64,000 nucleotides of DNA from Bosea sp. OAE506 (GCF_040546595.1 NZ_JBEPOB010000001.1:1675001-1739000); one strand, 5' to 3'. Numbered from the stretch's first letter, positions 8,517-17,602 are shown. Notes: generated by a model not told the origin, from the letters alone. Translations and numbers: made by a program.

Positions 8517-10223
8517 TCAGCCCGCGATCGCTGCGAGCTTGCCCAGGTCGACATTCGCGCCGCAGACCAGCACGCCGAGCCGTTCTCCGGGTGCCGGTCG
8601 GTAGGCGCCGCAGAGCAGGGCGCCCAGCGCCGCGGCGCCGCCGGGCTCGACCGCCAGGCGGAAATCGCGCCACAGGTTGGCCTGTGCCTGCGTGATCGCG
8701 GTGTCGGGGACCAGCACGACATGGTCCACCGTGTCCTTGCAGACGGCGTGGACGAGCGGGCCGACATTGCGCGCGCCGAGCGAGTCGGCCGCCACCGAGG
8801 CGACGTCGACCTGCACCGGCCCACCGGCCTCGAGCGCGGCCTGGAGCGCACGCGAGCCCGCCGGTTCGACGCCGACGACCTTGACCTTCGTGCCGGCAAA
8901 CCAGGCGGCGATGCCGGAGATCAGGCCGCCGCCGCCGACCGCGATGAGGACGGTGTCGAGGTCGGGCTCCTGCTGCTGCCATTCGCGGCCGACGGTGCCC
9001 TGCCCGGCGATCGTTTCCTTCGCCGCGAAGGGATGGATCTTGAGCGCGCCGGTCTCGGCGACGAAGCGGTCGCAGGCCGCCTGCGCATCGTCATAGAACG
9101 CGCCGCCGATCACGACCTCGGCGCCGAAGCGGCGGATCGCCTCGATCTTGGCCGGCGGCGAGATCTCGGGGACGAAGATCGTCGCCTTCACGCCGCGGGC
9201 GCGGGCCGCATAGGCGACCGCCGCGCCGTGATTGCCGCCGGACGCTGCGGCCACACCGGCGGCAGGCACCTCGAGCGACAGCAGGTTGTTGAAGGCGCCG
9301 CGCGTCTTGAAGGAGCCGGCATGCTGGAGGCATTCGAGCTTCAGCGAGACATCCGCATCCGAGCCGAAGGCCCCGGTGCCCAGCCGCATAACGGGGGTCA
9401 CGCGGGCATGGCCGGCGACGCGCTGCGCAGCCGCCTCGATCATCGGGCGCGGGATGGGGTTCTCGGTCATGGCTGCGTCCTGCGAAAGCGAGCGATCGGG
9501 CCGGTAGCTCCAGATCGCGATGGGTATGCCGTGGCTATCGCGTCCCGGCGGCTCGGGGAAGGGGCGTCCGCGCCCGGCGGCGATGTGCCGGGCGACGACC
9601 AGGGCGGCGAGCGCATCGAGCATGTCGTCGGCGCCTGCGCCTCTCGGCGGCCGGGCAAGGACGGCCTCTCGTGGCAGTCCCTGGGCGATCAGGAGGGCGC
9701 GCCGCTCGGCCGTGCCGGCCTCGTTGATCCGCCCCTTGATCTTCTTGGGATGGGCGAGGGGGCCACCGTGCATGGTGGCGAAGGCGAGTTCGGGATGGAC
9801 CTCGCGGATGCGCTCGCGCAGTCCCGTTTCGGCCCGCAGGAGCGTGTCGATCTCGCGGATGCGCGGAAACAGGTGGAAGCCCTGCTTCGACACCTTGCGG
9901 GGCGGCTGCGAGGTCGCCAGCGCCTGCCGGCAGGCCTCGCCGTAATCTTCAGACTCGACAGCGGCCCGCGACGGAATCGAAAAGACGGAGGACTGGCGCT
10001 GACCGAGCAAGGGCCGCACCAGCTGTTCCGGGCCACGGCCCGAGCCCTCGATCCCATCGGGCAGGCCGATCGGCATGTCGACCGCGATCAGGGCGGGCTC
10101 GGGCGCCAGCAGAGCGCGAAAATCCGGCACCACCCGCAGCACAGGCGTGCCGCCGTTCGCCGTGTCCAGGCAGGCCGCGATCCAGCCGGCCTTGCACCCG
10201 TCCACGCCCAGCAGCCAACTCAT
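8517..10223 (-). CDS. DUF429 protein fused in frame to threonine/serine dehydratase
   Basis: A single open frame of 568 residues joins two normally separate proteins. Residues 1-~238 are a complete DUF429 (predicted RNase H-like) domain, from GVDGCKAGW through AVDMPIGLPDG to a DDMLDALAALV helix and the family's usual C-terminus FPEPPGRDSHGIPIAIW. Residues 252-568 are a complete fold-type II PLP dehydratase with Lys306 in SFKTRGAF, the phosphate loop ASGGNHG, and VGGGGLISG. The join is a 12-residue linker with no stop. An internal ATG at 9470, preceded by AGGA 7 bases upstream, could still give a free 317-residue dehydratase. The start at 10223 has AGGG upstream. Loss of an ancestral stop is the simplest reading. 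Confidence 0.8.
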   Translation of the reverse strand: MSWLLGVDGCKAGWIAACLDTANGGTPVLRVVPDFRALLAPEPALIAVDMPIGLPDGIEGSGRGPEQLVRPLLGQRQSSVFSIPSRAAVESEDYGEACRQALATSQPPRKVSKQGFHLFPRIREIDTLLRAETGLRERIREVHPELAFATMHGGPLAHPKKIKGRINEAGTAERRALLIAQGLPREAVLARPPRGAGADDMLDALAALVVARHIAAGRGRPFPEPPGRDSHGIPIAIWSYRPDRSLSQDAAMTENPIPRPMIEAAAQRVAGHARVTPVMRLGTGAFGSDADVSLKLECLQHAGSFKTRGAFNNLLSLEVPAAGVAAASGGNHGAAVAYAARARGVKATIFVPEISPPAKIEAIRRFGAEVVIGGAFYDDAQAACDRFVAETGALKIHPFAAKETIAGQGTVGREWQQQEPDLDTVLIAVGGGGLISGIAAWFAGTKVKVVGVEPAGSRALQAALEAGGPVQVDVASVAADSLGARNVGPLVHAVCKDTVDHVVLVPDTAITQAQANLWRDFRLAVEPGGAAALGALLCGAYRPAPGERLGVLVCGANVDLGKLAAIAG

Positions 10224-10338
10224 TGTCCCGCCCTCTTCATGCGACCTTCGCAGAACTGACGTTGCATGCCGGCTGCGTCTAGTGTGCAGTGCAGCGAAGA
10301 ACGTCCGGAGGCTGGACCTCCGGTGCCGGGAGACAGCC

Positions 10339-11214
10339 ATGACCACCATCCGCCCGCGCCGCAGCGTGCTTTACATGCCGGGTTCGAACGCCCGCGCCCT
10401 CGAGAAGGCCCGCGAGATCGCCGCCGATGCGCTGATCCTGGATATGGAGGACGCCGTCGCCCCGGAGGCCAAGGCTGCGGCCCGCGAGCAGGTCTGCGCG
10501 GCCGTCAAGGCCGGAGGCTATGGCCGGCGCGAGCTCGTGATCCGGACCAATGGCGTCGATACGGAGTGGTTCAGGGACGATCTCGGCGCGGCGGTCGAGG
10601 CCAATCCGGATGCGATCCTGATCCCCAAGGTGTCGACGCCGGAGACGCTCGAACAGATCGGTGCGCAGCTCGACGGGCTCTGGGCACAGCCGGCACTGCA
10701 GGTCTGGGCGATGATCGAGACACCGCTGGCCATCCTCCACGCCGAGGCGATCGCGCGGGCCGCGCGCGATCCGCGCAGCCGCCTGAGCTGCTTCGTGATG
10801 GGGACCAACGATCTGGCCAAGGAGACGCGGGCCCGTTTCGTGCCCGGCCGGGCGCCGATGCTGCCCTGGCTGACCAGCGCGATCCTGGCGGCGCGCGCGC
10901 ATGGGCTCGACATCCTCGATGGCGTCTACAACGACCTCAAGAACGAGGAGGGCTTCCTGGCCGAGTGCGAGCAGGCGCGCGATCTCGGCTTCGACGGCAA
11001 GACGCTGATTCACCCGGCGCAGGTCGGCACTGCCAATGCCGTCTTCGCCCCCGATGAAGCCGAGCTCGCCCAGGCGAAGGCGATCATCGCCGCCTTCGCG
11101 CTGCCGGAAAACCAGGGCAAGGGCGCGATCCAGCTCGGCGGGCGCATGGTCGAGCTGCTGCATGCCGAGATGGCCAAGCGCGTCGTCGCCCTCGCCGAGG
11201 CGATCGGGGACTGA
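10339..11214 (+). CDS. HpcH/HpaI aldolase, CitE-like acyl-CoA lyase
   Basis: Protein of 291 residues in the citrate lyase beta-subunit/malyl-CoA lyase family, TIM-barrel enzymes that cleave or hydrolyse malyl-CoA-type thioesters with Mg2+. Seen: RSVLYMPGSNARALEKA at the N-terminus, metal-linked LDMEDAVAPEAK, AMIETPLAI, FVMGTNDLAKE and the C-terminal GKTLIHPAQV. Genes for the other citrate lyase subunits are absent, which fits a stand-alone CitE-like protein. The ATG at 10339 has GGGAGA upstream. It is transcribed divergently from the DUF429-dehydratase gene with 115 bases between. Confidence 0.88.
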   Translation: MTTIRPRRSVLYMPGSNARALEKAREIAADALILDMEDAVAPEAKAAAREQVCAAVKAGGYGRRELVIRTNGVDTEWFRDDLGAAVEANPDAILIPKVSTPETLEQIGAQLDGLWAQPALQVWAMIETPLAILHAEAIARAARDPRSRLSCFVMGTNDLAKETRARFVPGRAPMLPWLTSAILAARAHGLDILDGVYNDLKNEEGFLAECEQARDLGFDGKTLIHPAQVGTANAVFAPDEAELAQAKAIIAAFALPENQGKGAIQLGGRMVELLHAEMAKRVVALAEAIGD

Positions 11215-11254
11215 CGCCGCCGCCCGCGCGAATGAGGTCCGACGTTCCTCAACG

Positions 11255-11280
11255 AAAAAGGGCCGCTCGCGCGACCCTTT
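11255..11280 (-). terminator. rho-independent terminator after ppa
   Basis: On the minus strand AAAGGG and CCCTTT flank an inner CGC/GCG stem with one mismatch, followed by TTTTTCGTT. This is a hairpin plus T-run correctly placed 50-75 bases downstream of the pyrophosphatase stop. On the plus strand it may also stop the CitE-like gene. A second 8-base hairpin, CTCTCCCT/AGGGAGAG at 11308-11325, lies between it and ppa. Confidence 0.65.
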
Positions 11281-11329
11281 CCCTCGTCCATCTGTCGGGC
11301 GGCCCGCCTCTCCCTTGAGGGAGAGAGGT

Positions 11330-11875
11330 TCACGCCTTCGCGGTCTTCGCCGCCTTGGCCCGGTCCATCGCCTCGACGATGAGCTGCTTGGCCTTGGTGG
11401 CGTCGCCCCAGCCGGTCAGCTTGACCCATTTGCCGGGCTCGAGATCCTTGTAGTGCTCGAAAAAGTGCTGGATCTGGTCGAGCGTGATCTTCGGCAGATC
11501 GGTGTAGTTGTGGACGTTCTCGTAGCGCTTGGTCAGCTTCGGGACCGGCACGGCGATGATCTTCTCGTCGCCGCCGCCCTCGTCCTCCATCATCATCACG
11601 CCGATCGGGCGAACCGCGATGTAGGAGCCCGGGATCAGCGGACGGGTGTTGGCGACGAGCACGTCGCAGGGATCGCCATCCTCCGACAGGGTGTGCGGAA
11701 TGAAGCCGTAATTCCCGGGATAACGCATCGGGGTGTAGAGGAAGCGGTCGACGAAGAGCGTGCCGGCCTCCTTGTCCATCTCGTACTTGATCGGCTCGCC
11801 GCCGATGGCCACCTCGATGACCACATTGACTTCGTCGGGAGGGTTCTTGCCGATGGAGATGGCGTCGAGGCGCAT
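11330..11875 (-). CDS. ppa: inorganic pyrophosphatase (family I)
   Basis: Soluble Mg2+-dependent enzyme that hydrolyses pyrophosphate to phosphate and so drives biosynthetic reactions. It has 181 residues, normal for bacterial family I. Seen: substrate residues in [34 protein letters not shown], and the metal signature DGDPCDVLV (from about residue 66). Further metal or substrate residues lie in the VHNYTDLP segment. The frame is open far upstream, but the ATG at 11875 ([18 protein letters not shown]) matches the family N-terminus. It stands alone, convergent with the CitE-like gene. Confidence 0.96.
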   Translation of the reverse strand: MRLDAISIGKNPPDEVNVVIEVAIGGEPIKYEMDKEAGTLFVDRFLYTPMRYPGNYGFIPHTLSEDGDPCDVLVANTRPLIPGSYIAVRPIGVMMMEDEGGGDEKIIAVPVPKLTKRYENVHNYTDLPKITLDQIQHFFEHYKDLEPGKWVKLTGWGDATKAKQLIVEAMDRAKAAKTAKA

Positions 11876-12052
11876 GGAGTGGAGACCTGTCAGGATTGGA
11901 AACGCGGGTCTTATGAGGGTTCGCGCGGCAAACGCCAAGCCCGACCTTGGCCCTAGCGACCGCAGCGGCGATTTGCGCAGGGGGCCCTCCGCTGCTATCG
12001 GGCGCGACATGACACGCCATTCGAGCCGCCGCTCGCCGCGCAGGGCGCGCCC

Positions 12053-12775
12053 ATGCTGAGCCGCCTGCGCCCGGACGAGGAGCGCTATGCCAGGCGCATG
12101 GCGCGGATCGCCCGCTGGGACCGCCCGATCGAGAGCCGCGGCCAGCGCCTGCGCGCCTGGGCCAACATGCTGCTGGTCGACCACGGCATCTTCCGCCTCG
12201 CCTATCTCAACGCCCATCGCGTCACGCCGAAGCTTTGGCGGGCGGCGCAGCCCGCGCCGGGGCAGATCGCCTGGTTCGCAAGCCAGGGCGTGAAGACCAT
12301 CGTCAATCTGCGCGGCGGGCGTGAGCACGGCTCCTGGCCGCTGCAGCGCGAAGCCTGCGAGCGCCACGGCATCGCGCTGGTCGATTTCGTGCTGCGCTCG
12401 CGTGGCGCGCCCGATCGCGAGACCATCCTCGGTGCGGGCGAATTCTTCGCCTCGCTGCAGGAGCCGGCGCTCGTCCACTGCAAGTCGGGCGCGGACCGGG
12501 CAGGGTTCTTCTCGGCGCTCTATCTGCTGATCCACGAGCGACGGCCCCTGGCCGAGGCGACGCGGCAATTGTCGTTGCGCTACGGGCATTTCCGTTTCGC
12601 CAAGACCGGCATTCTCGATGCCTTCTTCGACGCCTACCGCGTCGAGGGCGAGGCCAAGGGCATCGCCTTCCTGGACTGGGCGCGGGACGTCTACGATCCC
12701 GCCCGCCTGGAACAGAGCTTCCGCCCCGGTTTCCTGTCGTCACTGCTGGCGGACCGGCTGATCCGCCGGGAGTAG
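12053..12775 (+). CDS. cysteine-based protein phosphatase (dual-specificity/PTP-like)
   Basis: Soluble protein of 240 residues. It carries the CX5R phosphatase P-loop [11 protein letters not shown] (Cys143, Arg149), preceded by a strand [11 protein letters not shown] at ~79-89, as in DSP/PTP-like enzymes of many alphaproteobacteria. A basic N-terminal region of about 55 residues precedes the domain. No transmembrane segment is seen, so action in the cytosol on a phosphoprotein or phosphoinositol-like substrate is likely. The start at 12053 opens shortly after the divergent ppa promoter region. It is convergent with the flippase-like gene, with only 4 bases between stops. Confidence 0.8.
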   Translation: MLSRLRPDEERYARRMARIARWDRPIESRGQRLRAWANMLLVDHGIFRLAYLNAHRVTPKLWRAAQPAPGQIAWFASQGVKTIVNLRGGREHGSWPLQREACERHGIALVDFVLRSRGAPDRETILGAGEFFASLQEPALVHCKSGADRAGFFSALYLLIHERRPLAEATRQLSLRYGHFRFAKTGILDAFFDAYRVEGEAKGIAFLDWARDVYDPARLEQSFRPGFLSSLLADRLIRRE

Positions 12776-12779
12776 CGGT

Positions 12780-14240
12780 TCAGGGCGCGGCCGGCCGCAC
12801 GCCGGAGAACCCTCCGGCCGTGCTGTCCTGCGGATCGTCCCGTGCGACCCAGACGAACAGGACATGCGCCACGGCGCGGGCGACCGAGATCGCGCCGACG
12901 GCGTAGAGCAGTTCGTGCGAGAGGGAGCCGAACCACAGGATCGCGGCGACGATCGCCAGCAATGCGACCGCATGCGAGGCGAGCTGCCAGGCCGTGTTGC
13001 GCGACAGCGTGGCGATGTCGTGAACGGGGTTGAAGAGCGCGATACCGGCGTAGAACAGCGACATCACAGCGACCACCTCGCCGACACCGTCCCATTTGCT
13101 GCCGTCGAAGACGGAGTCGAGGGTGAGCGCCCCGAAGGCGATCGGCAGGAACAGGCCGACAGTGGCGGCCGCGAGACCGAGGGTTGCGCCGCGCATCCAG
13201 AAACGCCGGCGTCGGCGGTCGCCACTGCGCAGGGCCCTCATCACCAGCGGGCTCGAGACCGTGCCGAACATCTGCGTCGGCATGTCGAGCAGGCGCATCG
13301 CCAGGGCGACATGGGCCGCCAGCAGCGGGTTGTCCGCATAGGGCAGCGCCAGCAGGGGCGCGGCGGTGAAGCCGAAGGACAGCATCGCCGCCGGCAGCAG
13401 GACGCGCGGCGCGTCGTGCCAGTGCTGCAGCCCCCAGCTCAGGCCGCGCAGCGACCACAGTCGCGGATGGACCAGATCGAAGAGGGTCTCGCGGCGACGG
13501 ACGAGGAGATAGAGCGTCGCCACCCAGTGCCCGACCGCGTCGGCGAGGAACAGGGCGAGCGCCTTGGGCCCGAAGATGCCGATCAACAGCAGCATGACGA
13601 CCGGCTGGACCAGCGCCTGGACGAGATTGCTGTTGCCGATGGCGCGGAAATCACCCTCGGCCGTCGCCTCGCTCCAGAGCAGGCGCAGGGCCGTGCGGGC
13701 CGACAGCGACAGGAAGAAGACCAGCCCGATGAGCGGCGGCAGCCAGTCGAGCTGCACGATCGTGATAAGGACGATGCCGGCCAGCGCGAGGAAGGCGATG
13801 CCGCTCGTCAATGCGAGACGGAAGGCGAGGGCGAGCTCGCGGCGGGCGCTGCTGCGGAAGAAGACCGCCTCCAGCCGCAGAAGCGCGGGCAGCGAGACGA
13901 AGGTCGCCGCGGCAGCGAACACCGCGAAGGCGGCAAAGACGTTAGGCGGGCAGAAATAGGCTGCGATCAGCAGGCCCCAGACGGAGATCATCCGGGCCTG
14001 TACGAAGCGCAGGCCCAGCAGCACCGCGGTCCCGATCGACTGGCGCAGCGCGGGCACGCGGCTCGCGACCAAGCGCCGCCCCTGCGCCAGGGAGAGCGCA
14101 GGCCGGCGAGGCGGAAAGCTCGCCCGTTCGAGGACGACGTGAGCGACCATGTCCATCCCCACGGCTGGACCGTTTGAAAGGCCGTCCCCGTGCGGATCAC
14201 CGTCACCGACCGACGATGGGACGTCGGAGATGCGGGTCAC
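12780..14240 (-). CDS. lipopolysaccharide/polysaccharide biosynthesis membrane protein (flippase-like)
   Basis: Integral membrane protein of 486 residues with about 12 hydrophobic segments (for example LLIAAYFCPPNVFAAFAVFA, FLALAGIVLITIV, LVQPVVMLLLIGIFG). The layout and early RMISVWGLLIAAYF segment resemble Wzx/MATE-like polysaccharide exporters. No glycosyltransferase or Wzy gene is nearby, so the exported glycan is unknown. The start is a GTG at 14240 with GAGG 10 bases upstream; an internal ATG near 14156 would remove a ~28-residue hydrophilic N-terminus. Confidence 0.65.
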   Translation of the reverse strand: MTRISDVPSSVGDGDPHGDGLSNGPAVGMDMVAHVVLERASFPPRRPALSLAQGRRLVASRVPALRQSIGTAVLLGLRFVQARMISVWGLLIAAYFCPPNVFAAFAVFAAAATFVSLPALLRLEAVFFRSSARRELALAFRLALTSGIAFLALAGIVLITIVQLDWLPPLIGLVFFLSLSARTALRLLWSEATAEGDFRAIGNSNLVQALVQPVVMLLLIGIFGPKALALFLADAVGHWVATLYLLVRRRETLFDLVHPRLWSLRGLSWGLQHWHDAPRVLLPAAMLSFGFTAAPLLALPYADNPLLAAHVALAMRLLDMPTQMFGTVSSPLVMRALRSGDRRRRRFWMRGATLGLAAATVGLFLPIAFGALTLDSVFDGSKWDGVGEVVAVMSLFYAGIALFNPVHDIATLSRNTAWQLASHAVALLAIVAAILWFGSLSHELLYAVGAISVARAVAHVLFVWVARDDPQDSTAGGFSGVRPAAP

Positions 14241-14364
14241 GATCGAGCGACCTCAGGACAAACAGGCTGCGCCAACAGGGTTAATGGCGGGTAAAGATGC
14301 GTCATGACGGACCAGAGCGGGGCCGTGCCCCGATGGTCGGGCACTAACCCCATGAATCGGGCCA

Positions 14365-14910
14365 TCAGATGGCGGCTTCGTTGAATTTTGTTTTCAGCGC
14401 CTCGAAGCGGGCGAGCTGGTCCGGCAGCAGGGCACGCTGGGCGTCGCGGCGGACGAAGACCTTGAACATGACCTCGCCCTCGCCGTTGAAGAACTGCACT
14501 GAGCAGACGCGGCGGCTGGTGAGCTGGCGGTCGACGACATAGATCGCGGCGCAGTTGGACGCCTTGATGTGGCCGCCGATCGGGCTGTCGCCATGGATGT
14601 TGTAATAGCCATGGCCGAAGGAGCCGACCGGCAGCGCACCCTCGCATTCGAGCACGATGTCAGGCGTGTGGACGAGGAACATCACGGTTCCCCAACTCGC
14701 CAGTTCCTGCCAGAGCGCCTCGAAGTGCTCGGGGGCGATCAGCATCCGGCCCTCGGCCGGGGTCAGCTCGAGCACGGTGCGGGTCGGCAGGCCGGCCTCC
14801 TTCGCCACCGACTCGACCATGGAATCGGGCTTCTCGGCCAGGATGCGCCGGGCTTTGGCGAGGGCGTCGTCTGCGGGCGCCGCGGGTTCGATCGTCAGGC
14901 CGTCCGACAT
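14365..14910 (-). CDS. hutX: heme utilization cytosolic carrier protein HutX
   Basis: Cytosolic heme-binding protein, 181 residues, of the HutX/HugX family, which carries imported heme to a heme-degrading enzyme. Seen: an N-terminal helical segment with EKPDSMVESVAKEAG, and the conserved core FGHGYYNIHGDSPIGGHI followed by the CAAIYVVDR and SVQFFNGEGEVMFKVFV strands. It starts 10 bases after the stop of the heme monooxygenase gene, in the same transcript. The pair is divergent from hmuTUV, completing an uptake-to-release route for heme iron. Confidence 0.93.
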   Translation of the reverse strand: MSDGLTIEPAAPADDALAKARRILAEKPDSMVESVAKEAGLPTRTVLELTPAEGRMLIAPEHFEALWQELASWGTVMFLVHTPDIVLECEGALPVGSFGHGYYNIHGDSPIGGHIKASNCAAIYVVDRQLTSRRVCSVQFFNGEGEVMFKVFVRRDAQRALLPDQLARFEALKTKFNEAAI

Positions 14911-14920
14911 GGCCGCCTCC

Positions 14921-15268
14921 TCACTCGGCCGCCTGGAGGGGGCGATGCGGGTTGGACTCGCTCAGCACGGTCTCGAAGCCCTCGAACTCGGGATGGCCGA
15001 GGAACAGCGGCTGCTCGCGCTTCTCGCCGGCATTGCGATGCGAGTCCCGGAACTGCTCCGACTTGGTCCAGGCCGTGAAATCCGCCTTCGTGGCCCAGGT
15101 GGTGTGGGAGGAGTAGAGCGTATGGTCGTCGCGCTCGGGGCCTTTGAGCAGGTGAAACGCGATGAAGCCCTGCATCTCGTCGAGCCGGGTCTTGCGCGTC
15201 GCCCAGACGGTCTCGAACGCCGATTCCTGGCCCTTGACGACCTTGAAGCGATTCATCGCGATGAACAT
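14921..15268 (-). CDS. hmuQ: heme-degrading monooxygenase, IsdG/HmuQ-like
   Basis: Small ferredoxin-fold enzyme of 115 residues in the antibiotic-biosynthesis-monooxygenase family, predicted to open the heme ring and release iron. The three IsdG catalytic positions are visible: Asn6 (AMNRFKV), Trp67 (ADFTAWTKS) and His77 (FRDSHRNAG). The start at 15268 (MFIAMNRF) aligns exactly with the family; the longer frame to 15415 crosses the AT-rich promoter and is not coding. It heads the hmuQ-hutX transcript, divergent from hmuT. Confidence 0.92.
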   Translation of the reverse strand: MFIAMNRFKVVKGQESAFETVWATRKTRLDEMQGFIAFHLLKGPERDDHTLYSSHTTWATKADFTAWTKSEQFRDSHRNAGEKREQPLFLGHPEFEGFETVLSESNPHRPLQAAE

Positions 15269-15394
15269 CGGGAATGGTCCTGTTCTAGGCCGGCCCTGCG
15301 GGCCCGGCGGATGGCATGGCCGGCACGGGGCCGATGCCGCCGCGACATCCTGCCGGATGTGCGTCCCTCGTCCTCGCCCTTGACCGCTTCTAGT

Positions 15395-15461
15395 AAAACT
15401 GAATATCAACGTCAATAACGCTGAGACTAAAATCAGTTTTGAATAATTAAAAACTGATTTT
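15395..15461. promoter_or_regulatory. AT-rich operator region between hmuQ and hmuT
   Basis: A 67-base tract far richer in AT than the surroundings. It holds a perfect 12-base inverted repeat AAAATCAGTTTT (15429-15440) / AAAACTGATTTT (15450-15461) with a 9-base spacer. The octamer AAAACTGA also occurs at 15395-15402, giving three half-sites (15395, 15433 reversed, 15450). A TGA-N9-TCA match to the RirA/IRO pattern lies at 15400-15414. This is a likely iron- or heme-responsive control region for both transcripts; which regulator binds is inference. Confidence 0.65.
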
Positions 15462-15542
15462 TACTTGGCTTCGTTCAGTCACGGCGACGGCCGCGCGCCT
15501 CCGGTCATCCGGCGGGCGGCGCTTGCGATGGGAGATCGAGTG

Positions 15543-16499
15543 ATGCGCTTGCGCACCCTGCTTTCGGATGGGCCGGGCCGACGGCCCGCACGACGGGAGC
15601 TGTCCGCCGCGATCGGGCTGAGCCTGCTGGCGGCGGCGAGCCTGTTGGGCGCCTTCGGCCTGCCCGGCGCCGCCTTCGGCCAAATGCCCCAGCGTGTCGT
15701 CGCGGTGGGCGGCGTCATCACCGAGGTGATCTATGCGCTGGGCTTGCAGGACAGGCTCGTCGGCGTGGATTCAACCAGCCAGTTCCCGGCCGATGCCCTG
15801 CGCGACAAGGCCAATGTCGGCTATGTCCGGGCGCTGTCGACTGAGGGCGTGCTCTCGCTCAAGCCCTCGCTGGTCATGCTGATCGACGGAGCCGGCCCGC
15901 CCGGCGCGGTCTCGCTGCTCTCCGAAACAGGTGTGGGTCTGGCCCGCATTTCCGACGAGACGAGTGCCGCGGGCGTCGTCGCCAAGATCGAGGCGATCGG
16001 CGCCGCGCTGGGTGCGGCCGAGCCGGCCTCGCGGCTGGCAGCCCAGACACGGGCGGGCTTTGCGGAGCTCACCACCCTGCGCGGCACCATCGCCAAGCCG
16101 CGGCGCGTGCTCTTCGTGCTGTCGATCCAGAACGGCCGGGTGATGGTCGGCGGGCGCAACAGCTCGGCCGACGCGATCATCCGCCATGCCGGCGCGGTCA
16201 ATGTCGCTGACGGCATCGAGGGCTACAAGACGATGACCGACGAGGCGATCATGGCCGGCGCGCCCGACGTCATCCTGATGATGAGCCACAACGTCAACCA
16301 CGCCACGTCGCCCGATGCGCTCTTCGCCATGCCCGCCTTCGCGGAGACGCCGGCGGCGCGGCGGAAGCGTGTCATCGCCATGGACGGCCTCTATCTGCTC
16401 GGCTTCGGGCCGCGCACGCCGGCAGCGGCACGCGACCTGATGGCCGCGATCTATCCCGAGGCGTCGATCCCGCCGCTCAAGACGGCGCAGGCGCGGTGA
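15543..16499 (+). CDS. hmuT: heme ABC transporter periplasmic binding protein
   Basis: Periplasmic class III binding protein, 318 residues, that receives heme from an outer-membrane receptor and delivers it to HmuUV. It has a long N-terminal signal (basic start, hydrophobic LSLLAAASLLGAFGLPGAAFG), then the cluster A fold beginning RVVAVGGVITEVIYALG. MGDRV-type upstream starts are possible, but the ATG at 15543 has GGAG 8 bases upstream. The stop overlaps the hmuU start (GTGA). The TonB-dependent receptor is not in the window. Confidence 0.92.
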   Translation: MRLRTLLSDGPGRRPARRELSAAIGLSLLAAASLLGAFGLPGAAFGQMPQRVVAVGGVITEVIYALGLQDRLVGVDSTSQFPADALRDKANVGYVRALSTEGVLSLKPSLVMLIDGAGPPGAVSLLSETGVGLARISDETSAAGVVAKIEAIGAALGAAEPASRLAAQTRAGFAELTTLRGTIAKPRRVLFVLSIQNGRVMVGGRNSSADAIIRHAGAVNVADGIEGYKTMTDEAIMAGAPDVILMMSHNVNHATSPDALFAMPAFAETPAARRKRVIAMDGLYLLGFGPRTPAAARDLMAAIYPEASIPPLKTAQAR

Positions 16500-17602
16500 C
16501 GCTGGCCTCGCCCTCCGTCGCGGGCCTGCCGGCCGGGCTGGCGATCCTGATCGCCGGGCGGCGGCGCCTGGCCGTGATCGCCACCGCGGGGCTCGGCCTC
16601 GGCTGCGTCGGCCTTGCGCTGTTCGCGATCGGGCAGGGTGCCATCGCGATCCCGCCCGGGCGGGTTGCCGAGATCATCTGGGCCCGGCTGACGGGGGATG
16701 TCGCGCTGCTCGAGGGCCGCGACGTGCTGGTGGTGATGAACATCCGGCTGCCGCGCGTGCTGCTCGGCCTGCTGGTCGGGGCCGGCCTCGCCGTATCGGG
16801 CGCGCTGATGCAGGGGCTGTTCCGCAATCCCCTGGCCGATCCCGGTCTCGTCGGCGTCTCCGCCGGGGCGGGGCTGGCGGCCGCGGCGACGATCGTGCTG
16901 GGCGACCGGTTCCTGACGGGGACGCTGATGAAGCTGCCCTTCGCGGTGCTGCCCTTCGGTGCCTTCTGCGGCGGGCTGATCTCGACGCTGGCGCTCTATC
17001 TGATCGCCACGCGGCAGGGCCGCACGTCGGTGGCGACCATGCTGCTCGCGGGCGTCGCGCTCGGCGCGCTCGCCGGGGCGATGACGGGCCTGCTCGCCTT
17101 CATTTCGGATGATCGCCAGCTGCGCGACCTGACCTTCTGGTCGATGGGCAGCCTCGGCGGGGCGAGCTGGACCAAGCTCACCGCGATCGCGCCGATCATC
17201 ATTCCGCTGCTGCTGGCCATGCCGCTTCTGGCGCGCGGGCTGAACGGGCTGATGCTGGGCGAGGCGGAGGCCTATCATCTCGGCATCCCGGTCCAGCGGG
17301 TCAAGGCGCTGGCGATCCTGCTCGTGGCGCTCGCGGTTGGTGCGAGCGTCGCGGCGGCCGGGCTGATCGGCTTCGTCGGCATTGTCGTGCCGCATCTGGT
17401 GCGGCTCGCGGTGGGTCCTGACCATCGCCTTTTGCTGCCGCTCTCGGCGCTGGGCGGCGCGATCCTGCTCGTCGGGGCCGATATCGTCGCGCGCCTGGTC
17501 GTCGCTCCGGCCGAATTGCCGATCGGCATCGTCACGGCGGCGATCGGCGCGCCGTTCTTCCTGTGGCTGCTGCTGCGCCGCGCGGGGCCGCTCGATGTCT
17601 GA
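16496..17602 (+). CDS. hmuU: heme ABC transporter permease
   Basis: FecCD/BtuC-family inner-membrane permease, 368 residues with about 9-10 transmembrane segments. Family marks are visible: RLPRVLLGLLVGAGLAVSGA followed by MQGLFRNPLADPGLVGVSAGA, the cytoplasmic coupling region LGIPVQRVKALA, and GLIGFVGIVVPHLVRL near the C-terminus. The start is a GTG at 16496 that overlaps the hmuT stop by four bases. The 3' end overlaps hmuV by 8 bases. It pairs with HmuV for heme import. Confidence 0.94.
   Translation: MTLASPSVAGLPAGLAILIAGRRRLAVIATAGLGLGCVGLALFAIGQGAIAIPPGRVAEIIWARLTGDVALLEGRDVLVVMNIRLPRVLLGLLVGAGLAVSGALMQGLFRNPLADPGLVGVSAGAGLAAAATIVLGDRFLTGTLMKLPFAVLPFGAFCGGLISTLALYLIATRQGRTSVATMLLAGVALGALAGAMTGLLAFISDDRQLRDLTFWSMGSLGGASWTKLTAIAPIIIPLLLAMPLLARGLNGLMLGEAEAYHLGIPVQRVKALAILLVALAVGASVAAAGLIGFVGIVVPHLVRLAVGPDHRLLLPLSALGGAILLVGADIVARLVVAPAELPIGIVTAAIGAPFFLWLLLRRAGPLDV

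Noticed and set aside
8178..10259. 693-residue open frame on the plus strand
   Set aside because: Antisense to the DUF429-dehydratase fusion and methyltransferase genes; composition typical of an antisense frame in high-GC DNA.
12864..14177. 437-residue open frame on the plus strand
   Set aside because: Antisense to the flippase-like gene; almost purely charged and Gln-rich with no hydrophobic core.
14921..15415. longer version of the heme monooxygenase starting at 15415
   Set aside because: The extra 49 residues come from the AT-rich operator region and match nothing; the start at 15268 aligns with IsdG-type enzymes.
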